43,007 bases of DNA from Mesorhizobium amorphae (GTDB lineage: Bacteria > Pseudomonadota > Alphaproteobacteria > Rhizobiales > Rhizobiaceae). The translations under genes were made by a program, and so were the position numbers. Below the pieces are notes generated by a model. The model saw nothing but the letters and a program-made list of their open reading frames with translations, ran no database searches and was not told the origin of the DNA. Location of the stretch: assembly GCA_003240775.1 (NCBI GenBank), contig QFNI01000034.1, positions 1 to 43,007 of the forward strand, in the 5' to 3' direction. Positions 1 through 7,500 of the stretch are shown here, in pieces (positions within the stretch are counted from its first letter, which is position 1; every line of letters starts with the position of its first letter).

Positions 1-448
1 GGCCTGGGCCAAGCTCAAGGAGCGCGTGCTGACGGTGACGCCGGGCTGGAGCGAGGCCTACGGGCTCTTCACCAGCGGCGAAGCGCCGATGGTGCTGTCC
101 TACACCACCTCGCCCGCCTATCATCTCGTGTCCGACAAGACCGACCGCTACCGCGCGGCGAGCTTCTCGGAAGGCCATTATCTCCAGGTCGAGGTGGCCG
201 GCATGACCACCAAGGGGGCCGAGAACCCGCTCGCGAAGGAATTCCTGGCCTTCATGACCGGGCCCGGCTTCCAGGACGTGGTGCCGGAAACGCAGTGGAT
301 GTTTCCCGCCGGCCGCACCGACAAGCCGCTCGACCCCGCCTTCGACCAGCTGGTGAAGCCGGAAAAGACGCTGAGCTTTTCGGCTGCGGAAGTGGCGGCC
401 AACCGCAAGGCCTGGACCGACGAGTGGCTGGCCGCGATGAGCCGATAG
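1..448 (+). CDS. thiB: Thiamine ABC transporter substrate-binding protein ThiB, C-terminal part
   Basis: The 5' end lies outside the window; reading starts in frame at base 2 and gives 148 residues to the TAG at 446-448. ThiB is the periplasmic binding protein that delivers thiamine, TMP or TPP to ThiPQ. The visible part has the features of the C-terminal lobe of an iron/thiamine-type binding protein: a stretch near the start about a target polypeptide that yields a valid state (APMVLSYTTSPAYH), then FLAFMTGPGFQDVVPETQWMFP, where the WMFP element is typical of ThiB. It is followed after 10 bases by thiP and then thiQ, the usual order. A TPP riboswitch would be expected upstream of the gene, but that sequence is not in the window. 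Identification rests on sequence plus context and is firm. Confidence 0.92.
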   Translation, partial: AWAKLKERVLTVTPGWSEAYGLFTSGEAPMVLSYTTSPAYHLVSDKTDRYRAASFSEGHYLQVEVAGMTTKGAENPLAKEFLAFMTGPGFQDVVPETQWMFPAGRTDKPLDPAFDQLVKPEKTLSFSAAEVAANRKAWTDEWLAAMSR

Positions 449-458
449 GGAACCGCAC

Positions 459-2075
459 ATGAGCGGCGGAGGCGCGCTCCCCTCCCCCCGCATCCTTGCG
501 GGCGGGGCAGCTCTCCTCTTCGCCACACTCGTGATCGGCGGGGCTTTTGCGGGGCTGCTTCTTGCCGCCGCGCGCAGCCCCGCGCCCGCGGCCTTCGACA
601 CCTATCTCTGGCGCGTCGCGGGCTTTACCCTGTTTCAGGCGGCACTATCCGTGCTGGTTTCCGTGGTGCCGGGCATTCTGGTCGCGCGCGCGCTGTTTCG
701 GCTGCAAGGCTTCCGGGGGCGGACGCTGGTGCTCGGGCTGTTTGCCGTGCCGCTGGGATTGCCCGCGCTCGTGGCCGCACTCGGCATTCTCGCGCTGCTC
801 GGGCGCGCCGGGCTGGCGGCGGGGCCGCTCGGCTGGCTCATGGGCGAGCGCTGGCCGGGCATCTACGGGCTGTCGGGCATCCTCGTTGCGCACGCCTTCT
901 TCAACATGCCGCTCGCCGCTCGGCTGTTTCTGGGCGCGCTGGAAGCGGTTCCGGCCGACCAGTGGCGGCTTGCGGCGCAACTCGGCCTCGGCCAGCGACA
1001 GAGCTTCCGCCTGGTGGAATGGCCGGCATTGCGGGCAAGCCTGCCCGGCGTGGCGGGGCTGGTCTTCATGCTCTGCGTGTCGTCTTTCACCATCGTGCTG
1101 ACGCTTGGCGGCGGGCCGGCCGCGACCACGCTGGAGGTAGCGGTCTATCAAGCGCTGCGCTTTGACTTCGACCCGGCGCGCGCGGTTCTGCTGACAGTGG
1201 TGCAGGCGGGGCTGGTGATCGTGTCCGTGCTGCTCTTCTCACGGCTCGGCACGGACAGCGCGGCCGACCCGTCGCTTTCGGTGTCCGCGCGGCGATTCCC
1301 GCCTGGGGGCGCGGGCGCCAGGGTGCTCGACAGGATGGTGGTCGGGCTTGCCATCCTCTTCGTCGGTGGGCCGATCGCCTCGGTAGTCTGGTCGGGCCTT
1401 CAGGCCGACCTCCTGCGCCTCATGGGCGAAGCCTCCGTGCAGCGCGCGACGGTCGCGAGCCTGATGCTGGCCGCGATCTCCGGCCTTCTCGCGACAGCGA
1501 TGGCCTGGGCGCTCGCGGCGGCACGTCACCAGGCGGCGGTGGAAGGTCGGAGGGTGATTGCCGCGCTCACCGGCACGGGCGTCTCGTTTGCGCTGGTGAT
1601 CCCGCCGGTCGTGATCGGCGCCGGCTGGTTTGTGACGCTCCTGCCGACGGGGCGGGTGTTCGAGGCCGCGCCCGTGATGGTGGCTGCGGTGAACGCGCTG
1701 ATGGCCGTGCCCTTCGCGCTCCGCGTCATTCGGCCCGCATTCGATGCAGCCGCCGCACGGCACGACAGGCTAGCCCTTTCGCTGGGGATCGGGGGCTGGA
1801 ACAGGCTGCGGCTGGTGGACTGGCCGGCGCTTCGGAGGCCGCTCCTGACTGCGCTCGCCTTCGGCATGGCGCTGTCGCTGGGCGATCTCGGCGTGATTGC
1901 GCTGTTCGGCTCGGACGCGTTGCAGACCCTGCCCTCGCTTCTGTTCGCGCGGCTCGGCTCCTATCGCACAGCGGACGCGGCGGGGCTCGCGCTGCTCTTG
2001 GGCTCGCTCTGCCTTTGCCTGATGCTCGCGGCAACCGTGCTCGGCCAGCGCACAGACGAAAGGACCAGCCCATGA
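459..2075 (+). CDS. thiP: Thiamine ABC transporter permease ThiP
   Basis: A 538-residue inner-membrane permease, close to the usual ThiP length, made of two fused permease halves. About a dozen hydrophobic segments are visible. Each half has an EAA-type loop that would contact the ATPase: EWPALRASLPG near residue 187 and DWPALRRPLLT near 450. The ATG at 459 follows thiB by 10 bases with a weak AGGGAA upstream. The stop codon overlaps the thiQ start in an ATGA arrangement at 2072-2075, so translation of the two is probably coupled. It passes thiamine or its phosphates across the inner membrane using ATP hydrolysis by ThiQ. Confidence 0.95.
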   Translation: MSGGGALPSPRILAGGAALLFATLVIGGAFAGLLLAAARSPAPAAFDTYLWRVAGFTLFQAALSVLVSVVPGILVARALFRLQGFRGRTLVLGLFAVPLGLPALVAALGILALLGRAGLAAGPLGWLMGERWPGIYGLSGILVAHAFFNMPLAARLFLGALEAVPADQWRLAAQLGLGQRQSFRLVEWPALRASLPGVAGLVFMLCVSSFTIVLTLGGGPAATTLEVAVYQALRFDFDPARAVLLTVVQAGLVIVSVLLFSRLGTDSAADPSLSVSARRFPPGGAGARVLDRMVVGLAILFVGGPIASVVWSGLQADLLRLMGEASVQRATVASLMLAAISGLLATAMAWALAAARHQAAVEGRRVIAALTGTGVSFALVIPPVVIGAGWFVTLLPTGRVFEAAPVMVAAVNALMAVPFALRVIRPAFDAAAARHDRLALSLGIGGWNRLRLVDWPALRRPLLTALAFGMALSLGDLGVIALFGSDALQTLPSLLFARLGSYRTADAAGLALLLGSLCLCLMLAATVLGQRTDERTSP

Positions 2076-2800
2076 CCGGCCGCGACGTGGTGCTCGAAGA
2101 TGTGGCGTTCGCGTTCCGCGACACGGATTTCGCGTTCGATCACCAGTTTTCGGCCGGCAGCGTGACGGCGGTGATGGGTCCCAGCGGATCGGGCAAGACC
2201 ACGCTCCTGCATCTCGTGGCGGGCTTCGAGACGCCTGCGAGCGGGCGCGTGCTGATCGGCGGAGAAGACGTTTCCGCGCTTCCGCCCGACAATCGGCCGG
2301 TGTCGCTGGTGTTTCAGGAAAACAACCTGTTCGCCCATCTCAGCGCCGAGGAAAATGTCGGGCTCGGTCTCGATCCCGGCTTGCGGCTGAATGCCGAGCA
2401 GCGCACGCGAGTGCGCGAAAGCCTCGCGCGGGTCGGGCTCGCGGGCAAGGAGAAGCGGTTGCCGGGGGCCCTGTCGGGCGGCGAGCGCGGGCGTGTGGCG
2501 CTGGCGCGTGCCGCCCTGCGCGACCGGCCGGTGCTGCTGCTCGACGAGCCGTTCGCAGCCCTCGGCCCGGCGCTGCGGCAGGATATGCTCGGCATCGTGC
2601 GGGAACTGGCGCGCGAACGGGAACTGACCGTGCTTTTCGTGACACACCAGCCCGAAGACGCGCAAAGCCTTGCGGACCACGTGCTTTTCCTCGAAAACGG
2701 GCGGGTCGCCGCGAGCGGCGAGGCTGCCATGTTCTTCGGGCCGCTTGGACCCGAGCCCTTCCGTCGCTATATTGGAGCCCTGTCGGCCAAAGGGCTTTGA
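2072..2800 (+). CDS. thiQ: Thiamine ABC transporter ATP-binding protein ThiQ
   Basis: A 242-residue ABC ATPase. The Walker A motif GPSGSGKTT is at residues 36-44, the Q-loop is in VFQENNLFAHL near 80-90, the signature LSGGE is at 134-138, Walker B VLLLDEP is at 154-160 and the switch His is in FVTHQ. I chose the ATG at 2072, which overlaps the thiP stop by four bases; an upstream in-frame start at 2015 would give an extra 19 residues read out of frame through thiP and is less likely. Together with ThiB and ThiP it forms the thiamine/TPP importer. The next gene on the same strand starts about 93 bases downstream and is functionally unrelated. Confidence 0.95.
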   Translation: MTGRDVVLEDVAFAFRDTDFAFDHQFSAGSVTAVMGPSGSGKTTLLHLVAGFETPASGRVLIGGEDVSALPPDNRPVSLVFQENNLFAHLSAEENVGLGLDPGLRLNAEQRTRVRESLARVGLAGKEKRLPGALSGGERGRVALARAALRDRPVLLLDEPFAALGPALRQDMLGIVRELARERELTVLFVTHQPEDAQSLADHVLFLENGRVAASGEAAMFFGPLGPEPFRRYIGALSAKGL

Positions 2801-2893
2801 ACCTCGCGCCCGCCGCCCTTTGCTCCCAAAGCCGACATAATTTCCGGCCATCGGTCGGGTGGTTTCAACGGGCTTCGTGCAGGGGACAGGACG

Positions 2894-4384
2894 CTGCCTT
2901 CCACGCTCCACCATCGCAAGGCATCGCGCGCGGGATTCGCTCTCGCGCTTTCGCTGCTGTTGGCCGGCTGCCAGATGCCGGGCACGGGCGGCCAGTTCAG
3001 CGAATCCGCCTTCCAGCCCTCGGACAAGCCGTTCACGGTCGACAACGTGTCGCGCAACGACCGCTTGGCCGAGATCGCGCGTGGGCAGCATCCGCGCATC
3101 CTGGCGACCTATGGCGGGGAATATTCCGATCCCAAGCTCGAGCGCATGGTGGCGAAGGTCGTGGGGCAGCTGACCTTCGACCCCGAGAACCCCACCCAGA
3201 CCTATCGCATCACGATCCTCGATTCGCCCAACGTCAACGCCTTCGCGCTGCCGGGCGGCTATCTCTACGTGACGCGCGGGCTCCTGGCGCTCGCCAACGA
3301 TTCGGCCGAGCTCGCCGCCGTGCTCGCCCACGAGATGGGGCACGTGACGGCCAATCACGGCATCGAGCGTCAGCGCCGCGAGGCGGAGGAAGCCATCGCC
3401 AGCCGCGTGGTGAGCGACGTGCTCGGCCCCTCCCCCGACACGAGCGCCGCCGTGATTCGCGGCAAGCTCCGTCTCGCGCAGTTCTCGCGCAACCAGGAAC
3501 TGGAGGCCGACGCCATCGGGATCCGCGCCAGCGGACGCGCCGGCTTCGACGCCTATGCGGCGAGCCGCTTCCTGCAATCGATGGCATCCTACAGCGACCT
3601 GCGCAGCGTGAACGGCGCGGCCGATGCCAGCCTCGACTTTCTGGCGAGCCACCCCAACGCGCCCCAGCGCATCGATCTCGCGCTGCGCCACGCCCGGCAG
3701 TTCGGCGCGGCCGGCACCGGCACGCGCGACCGGGATGCGTTTCTGGCGGGCATCGACGGCCTGCTCTTCGGCGACAAGGCCGAAGAAGGTTTCGTGCGCG
3801 GCCTGACCTTCCTGCACCCCAAGCTCGGCGTGGCCTTTTCGGTGCCCGAGGGCTTCACCATCGACAACGCGGCAGCCGCCGTGACGGCGACGGGGCCGGG
3901 CGACACGGCATTGCGCTTCGACGGCGTGGCCCTCGCACCAGACGTCACGCTCGAATCCTACCTGCGCAGCGGCTGGGTGGCGGGGCTCGACCCGACCAGC
4001 GTGAAGCCGGCCACCATTGGCGGGCGCGAGGGTGCGGTGGCGCAGGCGAGCGCGGATGGCTGGCGCTTCGACGTGGCAGTAGTGCGCGACGGCGGCCAGG
4101 TCTATCGCCTGCTCACGGCCGCACCCGCTTCGAGCGGCGCGCTGGACAGCGTGGCGCGCTCGGTCTCGGGAAGCTTCCGCTTCCTGTCGCCCTCCGAGCG
4201 CGCGGCGCTGAAGCCGTTGCGCATCCGCGTGGTCGACGTGCGGGCGGGCGATACGCTGGCGTCGATGGCCGAGCGGATGACGGGCGTGGATCGCAAGGCG
4301 GAACTGTTCCGCGTGCTGAACGCGCTGACGCCGGGCGCCTCCTTGCAGCCGGGCTCCAAGGTCAAGATCGTTTCGGATCGCTAG
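2894..4384 (+). CDS. M48-family zinc metalloprotease, lipoprotein, with C-terminal LysM-like domain
   Basis: The protease core carries HEMGH at residues 146-150 (numbered from the start chosen here) and the third zinc ligand in QELEAD at about 204, as in the BepA/LoiP-type periplasmic M48 group that handles outer-membrane proteins. The last 70 residues (VVDVRAGDTLASMAERM to PGSKVKIVSD) look like a LysM peptidoglycan-binding repeat. A clear lipoprotein signal precedes Cys26: a basic stretch with HHRK and SR, then FALALSLLLAGC. The reading frame is open from 2801, but contains no ATG or GTG before the lipobox; the only TTG (2960) lies inside the signal. I placed the start at a CTG at 2894, with AGGGGACAGG just upstream. 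An ATT at 2840 or a sequence error are alternatives, so the start is uncertain while the product is secure. Confidence 0.85.
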   Translation: MPSTLHHRKASRAGFALALSLLLAGCQMPGTGGQFSESAFQPSDKPFTVDNVSRNDRLAEIARGQHPRILATYGGEYSDPKLERMVAKVVGQLTFDPENPTQTYRITILDSPNVNAFALPGGYLYVTRGLLALANDSAELAAVLAHEMGHVTANHGIERQRREAEEAIASRVVSDVLGPSPDTSAAVIRGKLRLAQFSRNQELEADAIGIRASGRAGFDAYAASRFLQSMASYSDLRSVNGAADASLDFLASHPNAPQRIDLALRHARQFGAAGTGTRDRDAFLAGIDGLLFGDKAEEGFVRGLTFLHPKLGVAFSVPEGFTIDNAAAAVTATGPGDTALRFDGVALAPDVTLESYLRSGWVAGLDPTSVKPATIGGREGAVAQASADGWRFDVAVVRDGGQVYRLLTAAPASSGALDSVARSVSGSFRFLSPSERAALKPLRIRVVDVRAGDTLASMAERMTGVDRKAELFRVLNALTPGASLQPGSKVKIVSDR

Positions 4385-4424
4385 GGCCAGGCTCCCGGCA
4401 GGGCTCGGCGACTACGCCGCAGAC

Positions 4425-4460
4425 AACGAAAAGGGCGCCCGGAGGCGCCCTTCTTCGTTT
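4425..4460. terminator. Bidirectional rho-independent terminator
   Basis: A stem of about 15 bp with one bulged base joins 4425-4439 to 4444-4459 around a CGGA loop. The core is GGGCGCC/GGCGCCC. It is flanked by T-rich sequence on the right and A-rich sequence on the left, so it can terminate both the M48 protease gene (+) and rpoH2 (-), whose ends converge here. Confidence 0.8.
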
Positions 4461-4473
4461 GAGCCGGTTGCTC

Positions 4474-5337
<864 letters not shown>

Positions 5338-5471
5338 CGGGATCCCCTTGGTGTCGCGGAGCGCCTTTCCGGTGCGCCCCCTGAAACAGATAGCGATCCC
5401 CGCCCCTGGGCTCGCTGCTCGGTGCCGAACCCCTCGCCTGTCTGTGACAGCCGAAAGATTTGACTTCCCAA

Positions 5472-5496
5472 AACGCCGCCCTATTCCGAAAGTTCC
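5472..5496 (-). promoter_or_regulatory. EcfG-type general stress response promoter of rpoH
   Basis: On the minus strand the sequence reads GGAAC, then 16 bases, then CGTT (5496 to 5472). This is an exact match to the EcfG (RpoE2) consensus GGAAC-N16/17-CGTT. Transcription would begin near 5465, giving a leader of about 125 bases before the rpoH ATG at 5337. The placement agrees with the known EcfG control of rpoH2 in Sinorhizobium. Confidence 0.8.
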
Positions 5497-5530
5497 CGTC
5501 GCCTTAAATTCCCTGAAACTTATCCCCGGA

Positions 5531-5561
5531 TGCAAAAAGCCCGGCGCGATGGCCGGGCTTT
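5531..5561 (-). terminator. Rho-independent terminator of carD
   Basis: A perfect 10-bp stem (AAAGCCCGGC at 5536-5545 with GCCGGGCTTT at 5552-5561) and a six-base loop. On the minus strand it is followed by a run of five T. It lies 25 bases beyond the carD stop codon. Confidence 0.8.
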
Positions 5562-5586
5562 GGAGTGCTGGTAGAGGGGAAACGGC

Positions 5587-6195
5587 TTATGCCGCCTCCT
5601 CCTGCTCGGCGTCCTCGTTGTCGGCGTCCACTTCCGTGTCCGCGTCGGCGTCCGTCTTTGCGCCGCGCTTGGGGCCCTTGTTGAGGTTGACCTCGATCAG
5701 GCGAACGGCTTCGGTTTCCGACATGCGGTTCACGGCCGCGATCTCGCGTGCCATGCGGTCGAGCGCGGCCTCATAGAGCTGGCGCTCGGAATAGGACTGC
5801 TCGGGCTGGTTCTCGGCGCGATAGAGATCGCGCACCACTTCCGAGATCGAGATCAGGTCGCCCGAATTGATCTTGGCATCGTATTCCTGGGCGCGGCGCG
5901 ACCACATGGTGCGCTTCACGCGCGCGCGGCCCTGTACGACCTTGAGCGCGCGCTCGACGTAATCCTCTTCGGCCAGCTTGCGCATGCCGATGGACGCAGC
6001 CTTGGCGACGGGCACCTTCAGGCGCATCTTGTCCTTCTGGAAATCGATCACGAAGAGTTCGAGCGTGTGGCCGGCCACCACCTGCTCCTCGATGGCGGAT
6101 ATCTGGCCCACACCATGCGCAGGATACACGATGAACTCGCCGGCCTTGAAACCGTGTCGCGGTGCCGACTTCTTCTGCGGGGAGGTTGTTGCCAT
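5587..6195 (-). CDS. carD: CarD/CdnL-family transcriptional regulator
   Basis: A 202-residue protein. The N-terminal RNA-polymerase-interacting domain is recognisable (FKAGEFIVYPAHGVGQISAI, then LFVIDFQKDKMRLKVPVAKA), followed by the helical CarD C-terminal domain (MWSRRAQEYDAKINSGDLISISEVVRDLYR). CarD proteins bind the RNA polymerase beta subunit and stabilise open complexes, notably at rRNA promoters. The last 35 residues are an acidic tail rich in Asp, Glu and Ala. I chose the ATG at 6195, with GAGGAG about ten bases upstream; longer starts run into non-conserved sequence. It has its own terminator and a long upstream region, so it is probably a single-gene unit. Confidence 0.93.
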   Translation of the reverse strand: MATTSPQKKSAPRHGFKAGEFIVYPAHGVGQISAIEEQVVAGHTLELFVIDFQKDKMRLKVPVAKAASIGMRKLAEEDYVERALKVVQGRARVKRTMWSRRAQEYDAKINSGDLISISEVVRDLYRAENQPEQSYSERQLYEAALDRMAREIAAVNRMSETEAVRLIEVNLNKGPKRGAKTDADADTEVDADNEDAEQEEAA

Positions 6196-6518
6196 ACGCC
6201 CTGAACTCCTCATGTTGCGCCGGCCCGGAACGGGACGGCGTGTCGCGAAGGCGCGTTCGGGGAACTCGGTGAAATGAGCCGACAGGCCCGCCCCGCTGCG
6301 CCGTGCCGGCCACGAAGGCAGTCCCGGAAGCGGGCAAACCGCATCGAAGCAGGAGGCGACAGCGCGGAGACGGCGAGCAACACGGAACGGCCGAAACCGA
6401 CTTTCCATGCCAAGCCCCTCACGCCCAGGTTGCCCTCGGCCGGAGACGCGGATGAACCCTTTCTTGGATTGCGGCGGAGCATCTTGACGAAAACGCTTCC
6501 GCCACCAGCAGTGTCACC

Positions 6519-6547
6519 GGTCTAGCACAAAAAGGCGCAAGAATCAA
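6519..6547 (-). promoter_or_regulatory. Candidate sigma-70 promoter for carD
   Basis: On the minus strand TTGATT (6547-6542) and TAGACC (6524-6519) are separated by 17 bases, and the first element is preceded by C as in alphaproteobacterial CTTGAC boxes. The -10 match is poor. A second candidate starts at a perfect CTTGACA (-35 core at 6589-6584), also with a poor -10. Both are inference from sequence alone. Confidence 0.35.
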
Positions 6548-6572
6548 GATTTTGCTGCGCACGGCTAGAGGA

Positions 6573-6596
6573 GGCGTGCCCGGTGTCAAGCACGCC
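6573..6596 (-). terminator. Candidate terminator downstream of fdxA
   Basis: GGCGTGC (6573-6579) and GCACGCC (6590-6596) form a perfect 7-bp stem with a ten-base loop, 44 bases past the fdxA stop. On the minus strand the stem is followed by TCCTCT rather than a strong T run, so termination strength is uncertain. Confidence 0.45.
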
Positions 6597-6640
6597 CGTC
6601 CCCTATGTCATGCGTTTCGCCCGAAGGCGTTGCGGATGCG

Positions 6641-6979
6641 TCAGTCGCCCTGGCCGGGCTCCGCGGAGAAGAACTTCTCGAGCTTGTTCTCGACGCCGTC
6701 CATCTCCTTGGAATCGGCCGGCGGCTCGCGTTTCTGCGTGATGTTGGGCCATTTGGCCGCATATTCGGTGTTCAGCTCAAGCCACTTGTCGAGGCCCGAC
6801 TCGGTGTCGGGCTTGATCGCGTCGGCCGGGCATTCGGGCTCGCACACGCCGCAGTCGATGCATTCGTCGGGATGGATGACGAGCATGTTCTCACCCTCGT
6901 AGAAACAGTCCACAGGACAAACTTCCACGCAGTCCATGTATTTGCAGCGAATGCAGTTGTCGGTGACGACATAGGTCAT
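6641..6979 (-). CDS. fdxA: 7Fe ferredoxin FdxA ([3Fe-4S][4Fe-4S])
   Basis: A 112-residue ferredoxin of the Azotobacter FdI type. Cysteines are at residues 9, 12, 17, 21, 25, 40, 43, 46 and 50, which matches the spacing that binds one [3Fe-4S] and one [4Fe-4S] cluster. The start MTYVVTDNCIRCKYMDCVEVC is the family-typical N-terminus; the ATG at 6979 has GGAG at a suitable distance upstream. It acts as a cytoplasmic low-potential electron carrier; the partner cannot be read from this context. It lies in the same orientation as the upstream S4 protein gene with a 158-base gap. A location beside carD and the helicase gene is common in rhizobia (from memory). Confidence 0.93.
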   Translation of the reverse strand: MTYVVTDNCIRCKYMDCVEVCPVDCFYEGENMLVIHPDECIDCGVCEPECPADAIKPDTESGLDKWLELNTEYAAKWPNITQKREPPADSKEMDGVENKLEKFFSAEPGQGD

Positions 6980-7137
6980 GCGGCGGCTCCGAAGCCTGAG
7001 CTTCCCCGAACATGCGATCAACGGGCGGGAAGGCAGGCTTTGGCGGGGAGGTAGCGGCTTTGGGGTGGGCTGACAAGGGAGCGGAAGCGCTGCGGCTCGG
7101 CTGGGATGCCGCAGCCGGAAACCTCTTCCTTGCCGGA

Positions 7138-7500
7138 TCAGGGCTTCTCGCCTTCTCCGCGCTTCGCCACGCGCAAGGGGGCCGGGGCGTCGGGAAAGGT
7201 CACGCGCTCAGGCGACGGCACGTCCTGCGTCGAAAGGTCTTCGTAGAGCGCCTGCGCCTCGGGGGCCGGGCCGCGGCGCTCTCCGAGATCGAGCACCTTC
7301 ACCACGGCCACCCGGCGGTCGAGATTGATCGTGAGCACGTCGCCGAGCTTCACGGTGGCGGCAGCCTTCGCCACCTTCTCGCGGTTGACCCGCACGCGGC
7401 CGAGCTCGACGAGCTTCGCACCCAGCGAGCGCGACTTCACGAGCCGCGCGAAGAAAAGCCACTTGTCGAGACGCTGACGGGTCTCCGTGGCTTCCTCCAT
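7138..7500 (-). CDS. S4-domain RNA-binding protein, HslR/Hsp15-like
   Basis: A 120-residue protein whose N-terminal two thirds is an S4 domain (RLDKWLFFARLVKSRSLGAK, then GRVRVNREKVAKA and KLGDVLTI). This matches the Hsp15 (HslR) group, which in E. coli binds 50S subunits carrying a stalled nascent chain. The C-terminal 40 residues are basic and proline-rich and likely flexible. Its ATG directly abuts the stop codon of the helicase gene (7500/7501), so the two are almost certainly cotranscribed and probably translationally coupled. That coupling links an RNA helicase to a ribosome- or rRNA-binding protein. Whether it acts in heat shock is not shown here. Confidence 0.85.
   Translation of the reverse strand: MEEATETRQRLDKWLFFARLVKSRSLGAKLVELGRVRVNREKVAKAAATVKLGDVLTINLDRRVAVVKVLDLGERRGPAPEAQALYEDLSTQDVPSPERVTFPDAPAPLRVAKRGEGEKP

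Larger units (their letters stand above)
6196..6640. other. Intergenic region between carD and fdxA (445 bases)
   Basis: No gene is supported here. A minus-strand open frame at 6210-6482 has no family resemblance and no clear ribosome binding site. The region holds the probable fdxA terminator (6573-6596) and candidate promoter elements for carD (6519-6547, and a CTTGACA with -35 core at 6584-6589). If either promoter is used, carD has a leader of roughly 310-360 bases. Confidence 0.6.

Noticed and set aside
6210..6482. A 90-codon minus-strand frame in the carD upstream region
   Set aside because: No ribosome binding site, no recognisable motif, and it overlaps the likely carD leader.
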